A stretch of DNA of 21,913 nucleotides, from the NCBI GenBank assembly GCA_024278415.1, contig JAJRTI010000095.1:1-21913 (forward strand), in the 5' to 3' direction. Made by a program: the position numbers and the translations under genes. Positions 7,182 through 13,554 of this stretch are shown in pieces. Position 1 is the stretch's first letter. The number at the start of each line of letters is the position of its first letter. The DNA comes from Planctomycetota bacterium (GTDB taxonomy: Bacteria; Planctomycetota; Brocadiia; JAJRTI01). The notes under the pieces are model-generated. The model ran no database searches. It had not been told where the DNA came from and saw nothing but the letters and a program-made list of their open reading frames with translations.

Positions 7182-8774
7182 CTACCGCGCGGCGCCCCAC
7201 CAGAGCGACAAGGCCACACGCGCGTCGTTCTCCCGCAGGGTGAGGCTCGCCGCGGCCCATCCCGATCCGGCCAGCTTGCCGAAATACGCGGCATTGGCCC
7301 CGGCCAGCACCGCGCACTTTGGGGGCAAGTCGGCCGTCGCCAGCGACAGAGCGTCGTCGGAGGCTAGGCTGCGCTGCGTCGCGAATGCGGCGACCGCGGC
7401 CTCGAGCGCGGCCCCCTTGTTCGACACGAGCAGCGCCTCGTCCACCACCGCGTAGCTGGGGCCCTCGTCCAGTGTGGCGATGCGCAGCATGTACCCCTGG
7501 CGCCTCACGTCCTCATACGAGACCCGGCGCAGTGCGGGCCCCGACTCCATGCGAGTGAGTGCGGCGAGCATCGCCTCTGGCGCGGCGAGATCGAACGCGG
7601 CGACGCCGCTCTGCTTGCCCGTTGCCGGATCGATCCGCGCCAGGACCATGGCTTCCGTCCCCAGCGCGGGCAACAGGTCCTGCTCGATGTCGAGCGCGAG
7701 TTGTTTTTCCATATCCTCCACCTCGATGTCGAAGGTGGAGCGCAGCCCTTGTTTGCGCGTGGCTTGTGCGCCGAGCTTCGCGGCCGCCTTCCACAACGCG
7801 GCCGCGTTCGGCATGGACACGGCCGCGAACCACGCCGTATCGGTCGGCGCGAAGCGGAGCAAGCTCTTGGTTTCGGTGTTGCGGAGCGAGCCCAAGACCG
7901 ACGCACCGGCCGGGCCCGGCGGCCGGCACACGGTCGCGGACGCGCGGAGCCGCTGCTGGCCCGGCTGCAACGCAAACGTGATTGGAGGCGCGGCCCGAAG
8001 CGCGTCCGGCGCGATGGGCAGCCTGCGCACGGAGAGCCGGAGCTGGTTCGGGTTCAGCACGCCCCATAGTGCGCGGCCGCGCGCGTAGGCTCGCGTCGCC
8101 GCCACGAACGCGGGCTGGCCGCCCAGCCTTCTGGCGTCGGCCGCCGCGCGGCGGGAGAGCACGTCCTCCATCTGCACCAGGTTGCGCGTGAGCAGCAACA
8201 CGTCGCCCAGAGGAGTGAGGAAGAGCGTGGACGCGATGCGGTACGTCTTGCCACCCCGCACTTGCATGGGCTCAGCAAGCGGCACGTTCTTGTTGAGGAA
8301 CGCGGCCAGGTATCCGGGCGGCTCGAAGTGCAGCGCGGCCACGACCGGCTCGTCGCCCGCGGCCCAGTTTGTGACGTTGCCGCTGCTGGCGCCCACTTCG
8401 ACGCGGCGCACGTGCGCCCAAGCCTGTTGCACCACGTCGGGCTCGGCCCGCAACTGCTTGGCCAACTCCAAGACGATCCGCTCGCGGGCAGCGCCGGCCT
8501 GCTTGGCCCAGGCGGCAGGCATCGCGTCTGGCGCCGGCCCGGCCTGCGGCCGCCACTGCACGTAGGCCAGCGCTTGGGGCGAGAGCGCCTGCGGCAGCAC
8601 CGCGCCGGCATCGGCCCCGCGGCCGGACTGAGCGACCTGCACGCACACCGCGCCCAGCACGACTGCAACGGCCGCGGCGACGCCAATGAGCACGATGCGC
8701 GCCGGCGTGATGGCGCTTGCGACCGTTGCCTCGCGGCCTGTCTTGGGCTCCTCCGACGACATGATACCGATCAT
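7182..8774 (-). CDS. Membrane-anchored DUF3352-like protein of unknown function
   Basis: A 530-residue protein with a short cytoplasmic N-terminus (SSEEPKTGREATVAS), one membrane segment at about residues 26-49 and a large presumably periplasmic domain. The domain pattern resembles DUF3352: a post-membrane stretch PQALSPQALAYVQW, repeated two-layer segments such as VVAALHF..., DTAWFAAVSMPNAAALW and EAMVLARIDPATG, then the late motif SYAVVDEALLVSNKGAALEAAVAAF. No catalytic motif is visible. I recall DUF3352 proteins being frequent in Planctomycetes and cyanobacteria without a known role. Two in-frame ATGs exist (8774 and 8762); neither has a convincing Shine-Dalgarno, so the start is uncertain by four residues. 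It is transcribed away from the PQQ genes and is flanked by inverted copies of a palindromic repeat. Family call is tentative; existence as a real gene is likely from length and coherent composition. Confidence 0.72.
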   Translation of the reverse strand: MIGIMSSEEPKTGREATVASAITPARIVLIGVAAAVAVVLGAVCVQVAQSGRGADAGAVLPQALSPQALAYVQWRPQAGPAPDAMPAAWAKQAGAARERIVLELAKQLRAEPDVVQQAWAHVRRVEVGASSGNVTNWAAGDEPVVAALHFEPPGYLAAFLNKNVPLAEPMQVRGGKTYRIASTLFLTPLGDVLLLTRNLVQMEDVLSRRAAADARRLGGQPAFVAATRAYARGRALWGVLNPNQLRLSVRRLPIAPDALRAAPPITFALQPGQQRLRASATVCRPPGPAGASVLGSLRNTETKSLLRFAPTDTAWFAAVSMPNAAALWKAAAKLGAQATRKQGLRSTFDIEVEDMEKQLALDIEQDLLPALGTEAMVLARIDPATGKQSGVAAFDLAAPEAMLAALTRMESGPALRRVSYEDVRRQGYMLRIATLDEGPSYAVVDEALLVSNKGAALEAAVAAFATQRSLASDDALSLATADLPPKCAVLAGANAAYFGKLAGSGWAAASLTLRENDARVALSLWWGAAR

Positions 8775-8934
8775 ACCAAAAATGCCCCGCGTCTGCGTTG
8801 CAGGCCGCTAATGTCTGTCACGGCTGAGGTGTCGAACACGGCGCCACCGCAGTGCGACCGTGGGAGCGGCCCGCTCGTCGTGGCGACCGTAAGGGCGCCC
8901 TCTGCTCCGATTGCAAATCGCCACCCGAGCCGAA

Positions 8935-8958
8935 GGCCCTCACGGGCCTACTACAAGC
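8935..8958 (-). repeat. Dispersed palindrome with GCTTGTAGTAGG tail, copy 2
   Basis: On the minus strand GCTTGTAGTAGG (8958-8947) runs into the palindrome GGCCC-GTGA-GGGCC (8948-8935). The tail is identical over 12 bases to copy 1 at 7103-7114, which is on the other strand. The palindromic cores differ in bases yet both pair, as in REP-like families. Confidence 0.5.
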
Positions 8959-9037
8959 GGTGTGACAGCACAAGCATGACACGACACCAGGCGGAAGTGG
9001 TGGACGACGGAACAAGCGTTATGTACAGTGTGGGCCG

Positions 9038-9050
9038 CAATTCAGAATTG
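9038..9050. promoter_or_regulatory. Perfect 13-base palindrome before the first PQQ gene, possible operator
   Basis: CAATTC-A-GAATTG is an AT-rich perfect palindrome in GC-rich DNA, 29 bases before the ATG at 9080. A related string, AATTCAGAACTG, lies at 13525-13536 in front of the DUF4838 gene, each preceded by a TGTGG-GCC-like stretch. It might be an operator, or part of a -10 region: TTATGT (9019-9024), 18 bases, CAGAAT (9043-9048). Evidence is only position and similarity. Confidence 0.3.
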
Positions 9051-9079
9051 TGTTGGATACCGACCCGAGGAGTGGACGT

Positions 9080-11920
9080 ATGAACAGCAAGCTCTTGACG
9101 CGATGGGGCGCGCTTTTGTGGATCGCAACGACCGGATTCGCGGCGAAGCCCCAGCCTTTGCACGACTGGCGGCTGGGACGGCTGCTCGTGCCGGATGCAA
9201 ACGGCAAACACTACGCGCAAGTCGAGGGAAGGGTGACGGTGGAAACGGCTCCTGTCCGCGCCATGATCTTCGACGGAGAAACCACACGGCTCGAGCTGCC
9301 GGACACGACGGCCGCGGACTTGCCCCAGCGCGCGATCACCGTTGAGATGTGCGTGATGATGGGCCACACCGCGCGTTGGGGCGGAGTCGTCGGCTTTCTT
9401 CAAGACAATGGCAAATACGAAAAGGGCTGGCTGCTCGGGTACGAGAACGACCGCTTCAGTTTCGCGGTGGCGTCGGTCGGCGGCCCCGGGCGGCTGACGT
9501 ACCTCAAGTCGCCTAAGCCGTTCGCGCTCGGCCGCTGGTATCACGTCGCAGGCGTGTACGACGGCGCGGCCATGCGGCTCTACGTCAACGGCCGCCAGGT
9601 CGCCCAGTCCGCCGCGCAAAAAGGCGACATCGACTATCCGCCCCACGCGTGGTACACCATCGGCGCGTACCGCGACGACAACGAGAACTACTTCTTCAAG
9701 GGCAAGCTGCACCAGCTTCGCGTGTACGCGGCCGCGTTGCCGCAGAAAGTCATCGAAGCGCACGCGCGTGCACTTGAATCGCTCCTCATCCAGCCCCTGG
9801 AGTTCGCCGCGGAGCCGCGGCTGCGTTTCCTGCCGGGCGGCCGCGCACGGGTGCGGTGGGATCTCGCCGCGCCGGCCGCATGCGTGCTCGAATGCGAGCG
9901 AAAGGGCGACGCCGAGCGAATCAGAATCGAGTCGAAGAAGCCCGCGGCCGCGCACGAGGTGGCGCTCAGCGGGCTGCGTCCCAAGACGGCCTACACGTAT
10001 CGCATCCGCGCGTCCGGGCTCGACGGCGACCTGTTGAGCAAGGCGTATTCGTTCGACACTACGTTCGACTACACGCGGCCTCCGACTCCGCCGACGCGGC
10101 TCGCACCCGCGGCCGAAACCGATGCGGCCCGGCGGGCGATCGCCGCGGCCGGGATGCGCCGCGGGTTGTGCGTGGTGTACGGGCTCGAGGGCGGACGCCT
10201 GGCGTATGAGGTCGCGCGGCAGAGCGAGATGGTCGTGGTGGGCGTGGACGACTCGCCGCCGCGCGTGGCGGCCGCGCGCCAGTTTCTCCGCAGGCAGGGC
10301 GTGTACGGCGTCCAGGTGAGCGTGCGCCTGGCGAGCGACCTCGCGGCGGTTCCCATGCCGACCGGCCTGGCGGACCTGGTGGTGTCGGAGGCATGGCTCC
10401 GCGGCCGCCGAGCGGGTTCGGTGCAGGAGATGCAACGGCTGCTGCGTCCCGACGGCGGCCGGTTGGTGTTGCTTGCGTTCAAGGATGGGCTCGACGCCGC
10501 GACGCGCAAAGCAATGGGGGCCGCGGTGGCGAACGCGGGCCTGAAGGCCGGCGAGTCTGCGAAATACCTCGAATGGTCCTGCGCCCGCGGGCCGTTGCCC
10601 GGCGCGGGCTCGTGGACGCACGAGTACGGCGACGCTGGCAATTCCGCAAACAGTTGGGACGACGTGGGCGGCGCGGACGGAACGGACGACCTGAGTGTCC
10701 AGTGGCTGGGCAAGCCGGGCGCGGACTTCGGCATCGACCGCAACCCGCGCATGCCCGCGCCGCTCGCGAATCACGGGGTACTCTTTCATCAGGGCCTGAA
10801 CCGCCTGGCCGCGATCGGCGCGTGGAACGGCGTGATTCTGTGGTCGCTCGAAATGCCGGCTCTGCGCCGGGTGAACATGCCGCACGACTGCGCGAACTGG
10901 TGCCTCGACGACGACACGCTCCACGTGGTGGCTCGCGACAACGTGCTTCTGCTCGACCCGCGCACTGGCCGCGAGCAGGCGCGGCTCGTCGTTCCGCCCG
11001 AGCCGGACGGCCCCGCTGGCGAATGGGGCTACGTGGGCCGCACTGGCAAGTGGCTCATCGGCAGCCGCGTGCGCCGCGGCGCGCCCTTCACCCAGTATTG
11101 GGGCGGGTTCGCGTGGTACGACAAGATCGGCAAAGCCCAGATGAAAGTTTGCTCGCGCGCGCTCTTCGCGTTCGACGCGTCCGGGACATCGCCCACGCCG
11201 GCGTGGGTCGCGCCCGGCCAGGCCATCATCAACAGCACCATCACGCTCGGCGCGGGCCGCGTGTTCTATCTGGAGTCCCGCAACCCGGCGCTGAAGGAGA
11301 ACACGACTGGAAGGTTCGGCGACGAGTTGTGGACGGACCTCGACAGGGTCTGCCTCGACGCGGCCACGGGCAAAGAGCTGTGGCGCCGGCCCGCGGACAT
11401 CGCGCCCGGCAAGATTGTGGTTTACATGTCGTGGGTTCCCGGGCGCCTCGTCGTCATGTCCTCCGGCGACAAGTCCTACCATGTGTATTGCTACGATCCC
11501 AAAACCGGGGAGCGCCGCTGGGCTGCGAAACATGCGTGGACGCGCGACAACCATAGCGGCCACATGCAACACCCGGTGCTCGACCGCAAGGCCGTGTATC
11601 AAGAGCCTTACGCGTACGACCTGGCCACGGGCAAGCGTTGGGAGCGCGGCATGGGCCGACACGAAGGATGCGCCACGTACGTGGGCGTGCGCAACGCTCT
11701 GATCTACCGCGGCCGCGGCCGCAGCATCGCGATGTGGAGCATCCCATCCGGCAAGGTCACGAACTGGGCGTATCTGCGGCCCAGTTGTTGGCTCAGCACC
11801 ATCGCCGGCTCCGGCATGGTGCTGTCCCCAGAGGGCGGAGGAGGATGCAGTTGCGGCAACTGGCTGGAGACCTCGCTCGGATTCGCGCCGAAGTCTTTGC
11901 AAGAAAGGAGGGCGAAATGA
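9080..11920 (+). CDS. Secreted LamG / FN3-like / methyltransferase-like / PQQ-propeller mosaic protein
   Basis: A 946-residue exported protein. Signal peptide about 1-22 (ALLWIATTGFAA). LamG/concanavalin-like domain about 45-220, with FALGRWYHVAGVYDGAAMRLYVNGRQV. FN3-like module about 238-330 (LRPKTAYTYRIRASG). A Rossmann domain of SAM-methyltransferase shape spans about 345-495, with VVYGLEGGRLA as motif I, VVVGVD as the acidic strand, and MQRLLRPDGGRLVLL as the late motif. A PQQ-type beta propeller follows from about 510, starting SWTHEYGDAGNSANS and including CLDAATGKELWRR, CYDPKTGERRW and the closing CSCGNW. I recall similar fusions in planctomycete-type genomes, with no known function. 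Motif I is degenerate, so SAM binding is doubtful, especially outside the cytoplasm. The ATG at 9080 has GAGGAG 7 bases upstream. The stop overlaps the next gene. Confidence 0.9.
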   Translation: MNSKLLTRWGALLWIATTGFAAKPQPLHDWRLGRLLVPDANGKHYAQVEGRVTVETAPVRAMIFDGETTRLELPDTTAADLPQRAITVEMCVMMGHTARWGGVVGFLQDNGKYEKGWLLGYENDRFSFAVASVGGPGRLTYLKSPKPFALGRWYHVAGVYDGAAMRLYVNGRQVAQSAAQKGDIDYPPHAWYTIGAYRDDNENYFFKGKLHQLRVYAAALPQKVIEAHARALESLLIQPLEFAAEPRLRFLPGGRARVRWDLAAPAACVLECERKGDAERIRIESKKPAAAHEVALSGLRPKTAYTYRIRASGLDGDLLSKAYSFDTTFDYTRPPTPPTRLAPAAETDAARRAIAAAGMRRGLCVVYGLEGGRLAYEVARQSEMVVVGVDDSPPRVAAARQFLRRQGVYGVQVSVRLASDLAAVPMPTGLADLVVSEAWLRGRRAGSVQEMQRLLRPDGGRLVLLAFKDGLDAATRKAMGAAVANAGLKAGESAKYLEWSCARGPLPGAGSWTHEYGDAGNSANSWDDVGGADGTDDLSVQWLGKPGADFGIDRNPRMPAPLANHGVLFHQGLNRLAAIGAWNGVILWSLEMPALRRVNMPHDCANWCLDDDTLHVVARDNVLLLDPRTGREQARLVVPPEPDGPAGEWGYVGRTGKWLIGSRVRRGAPFTQYWGGFAWYDKIGKAQMKVCSRALFAFDASGTSPTPAWVAPGQAIINSTITLGAGRVFYLESRNPALKENTTGRFGDELWTDLDRVCLDAATGKELWRRPADIAPGKIVVYMSWVPGRLVVMSSGDKSYHVYCYDPKTGERRWAAKHAWTRDNHSGHMQHPVLDRKAVYQEPYAYDLATGKRWERGMGRHEGCATYVGVRNALIYRGRGRSIAMWSIPSGKVTNWAYLRPSCWLSTIAGSGMVLSPEGGGGCSCGNWLETSLGFAPKSLQERRAK

Positions 11921-13347
11921 TGAGGACGAAAAGAAACCTCCCCCGCGTTTGGAGCCCACTGGGCGCGTTGCTCGCCGTGTGCGCGGCCGCGCAGGCCGAC
12001 GACTGGCCCACGTTCGGCCACGACAACCGGCGCAGCCGCGTGACCCGCGAGCGCCTCGCACCGCCGCTTACGCCGGCGTGGAAATACGCCGGCCCGCGGC
12101 CGCGGCCGGCATGGCCGGGTCCGGCCAAGTGGGACGCGTACGCGCGCATCAAGGATCTCGCGTCCATGCGCGACTTCGATCCAGCGTACTTCGTCATCGC
12201 GGTGGGCGACAAGGTGTGGTTCGGCTCGTCCACGGATGACAGCGTGCGCTGCCTCGACGCGGCCACAGGGAACACCGTGTGGACGAAGTTTACTGGCGGC
12301 CCGGTGCGCGTCGCTCCGACGTGGTGGAAGGGCAACATCTACTTTGGCTCGGACGACGGCAAAGTGTATTGCGTGGACGCGGCGACCGGCGAGGAACGTT
12401 GGGCGTGGTCGCCCGTGAAGAAGGATCAATGGGTCGTCAACAACGGCAAACTCATCTCGACGTGGCCGTGCCGCACGGGCGTGCTCGTGCAGGATGGAGT
12501 CGCGTACTTCGCGATGTCGCTGCTGCCCTGGGAGCCGTCGTACCTCTGCGCGCTCGACGCGGCGACGGGCCGGACGGGCGGCGCGGGCCGGTTCGTGGTC
12601 GAGCGCACCGGCATGGCTATGCAAGGCGCGCTCACGGCGTCCGCGGCCAGGCTGTTCGTGTCGCAAGGGCGCCAGAATCCCATCGTCTTCGACCTGCGCA
12701 CGGGCAAGCCGCTTGGCAAATTCGGGAAAGGAGGCAACGGCGGCGTGTGGGGCCTGGTCACGCCGGAAGGCGTGTTCATCCACGGCCGCGGCCAGAACCA
12801 CGGCTCGGACGGCGAGCTGCGCGAATTCGACGCCGAATCTCGCCTGCGCCTGATTCGTTTTCGCAAGGCGCGGCGTCTGGCCATCGCGGGCGGCATGGTG
12901 TACTTGACCGGCGCGGGCAAACTGACGGCCATCGACTGGGCGCGTTACCTGCCGCTCAGCCGCGAATACGGCGGCCATGGCGCGAAGCTACGCGCCGCGC
13001 AGGCGAAGCTCAAGCAACTCAGAAAGCAAGGCAAAGATAAAGGCGAAGAGGCCACGAAATGGCGCGCGCAGGCCGCGGAAGCCCGCAAGCGCATGGACGC
13101 GCTCTTGAAACGCCTGAACGCGTGCACCCTCTGGAGCGTGCGCACCGATTGCGTGCGGAGTCTGATGGCCACGCCCGACCTCGTGTTCGCCGGCGGCGAC
13201 GGCCGGGTCGCCGCGTTTGGCCGCGAGGCCGGCCGCGAGCGGTGGACCGCCACAGTCGCCGGCAAGGCGTACGGCCTCGCGGCCGCGGCCGGGCGCCTTT
13301 TCGTGAGCACGGACACCGGAGCCATTTACGCGTTTCGGCCGCAGTGA
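11920..13347 (+). CDS. Secreted PQQ-like beta-propeller protein with a coiled-coil insert
   Basis: A 475-residue exported propeller. The signal peptide ends at about residue 26 (AAAQA-DDW) and is followed by DDWPTFGHDNRRSRVT, the opening typical of these proteins. Blades show the W-rich repeat: SVRCLDAATGNTVWTKF, GKVYCVDAATGEERWAW, YLCALDAATGRTGG, and the last blades GRVAAFGREAGRERWTA and GAIYAFRPQ. A charged helix of about 50 residues (about 353-402) interrupts the propeller between blades and looks like a coiled coil. Two tandem ATGs (11917, 11920) overlap the preceding stop TGA at 11918-11920. GGAGGG at 11907-11912 is 7 bases from the second, which I use; the first would add one Met. The overlap implies translational coupling with the mosaic PQQ protein, so the two probably act together. 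Whether PQQ itself is bound is unknown; many such propellers are cofactor-free. Confidence 0.9.
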   Translation: MRTKRNLPRVWSPLGALLAVCAAAQADDWPTFGHDNRRSRVTRERLAPPLTPAWKYAGPRPRPAWPGPAKWDAYARIKDLASMRDFDPAYFVIAVGDKVWFGSSTDDSVRCLDAATGNTVWTKFTGGPVRVAPTWWKGNIYFGSDDGKVYCVDAATGEERWAWSPVKKDQWVVNNGKLISTWPCRTGVLVQDGVAYFAMSLLPWEPSYLCALDAATGRTGGAGRFVVERTGMAMQGALTASAARLFVSQGRQNPIVFDLRTGKPLGKFGKGGNGGVWGLVTPEGVFIHGRGQNHGSDGELREFDAESRLRLIRFRKARRLAIAGGMVYLTGAGKLTAIDWARYLPLSREYGGHGAKLRAAQAKLKQLRKQGKDKGEEATKWRAQAAEARKRMDALLKRLNACTLWSVRTDCVRSLMATPDLVFAGGDGRVAAFGREAGRERWTATVAGKAYGLAAAAGRLFVSTDTGAIYAFRPQ

Positions 13348-13357
13348 GCGCTCGCCC

Positions 13358-13380
13358 CTTGGAGTGCGGCGGACTCCAAG
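13358..13380 (+). repeat. Hairpin after the second PQQ gene
   Basis: CTTGGAGT (13358-13365) pairs perfectly with ACTCCAAG (13373-13380) across a 7-base loop, 11 bases after the stop codon. There is no T tract, so it is a weak terminator candidate. The string GGAGTGCGGCGG resembles dispersed repeats I remember from planctomycete-like genomes. Confidence 0.45.
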
Positions 13381-13391
13381 ACGCACACGTG

Positions 13392-13417
13392 TTCGTCGTG
13401 AGGCCCGCGAGAGCCTC
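13392..13417 (+). repeat. Dispersed palindrome, diverged copy 3
   Basis: TTCGTCGTGAGGCCCGCGAG followed by AGCCTC resembles the minus-strand copy at 8958-8935: a TT-GT-GT tail, then AGGCCCG-GAG-GCCT. The core pairs as GAGGC with GCCTC. It lies in the 207-base gap between the second PQQ gene and the DUF4838 gene. Confidence 0.4.
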
Positions 13418-13504
13418 CGTCACAGGCCGAGCGACAAGTGGCCGGCTTCTTTCCGTCCTAACTTGGGACGAGAGGAGTTTCATTTCTTCTCTCTTTGTGT
13501 ACCG

Positions 13505-13536
13505 TTGTGCCGTTGTGGCCTTCGAATTCAGAACTG
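13505..13536 (+). promoter_or_regulatory. Possible promoter or operator shared with the first PQQ gene
   Basis: TTGTGC (13505-13510), 18 bases, CAGAAC (13529-13534) mirrors TTATGT, 18 bases, CAGAAT at 9019-9048. Both have TGTGG-GCC inside the spacer and AATTCAGAA at its end. Here it ends 19 bases before the GTG start of the DUF4838 gene. It may be a common promoter or regulator site. The match is short and could be chance. Confidence 0.3.
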
Positions 13537-13554
13537 CCCCTGGAGGAAAACATC

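Larger units (their letters stand above)
8775..9079. other. Divergent intergenic region between the two gene blocks
   Basis: A 305-base gap that must hold the start signals of both the minus-strand DUF3352-like gene and the plus-strand PQQ pair. I see no strong sigma70 hexamer pair. It contains the palindromic repeat at 8935-8958 and the AATTCAGAATTG palindrome at 9038-9050. No reading frame in it resembles a protein family. Confidence 0.6.

Noticed and set aside
7103..8958. The DUF3352-like gene as a classical insertion sequence
   Set aside because: There is no transposase, the inverted copies match only over 12 bases plus unlike palindromes, and no target-site duplication is apparent.
8951..12061. 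A 1036-codon open frame on the minus strand
   Set aside because: It lies antisense to the first PQQ gene, is dominated by Arg/Ala/His/Val, and shows no domain. It is a shadow produced by GC-rich third positions.
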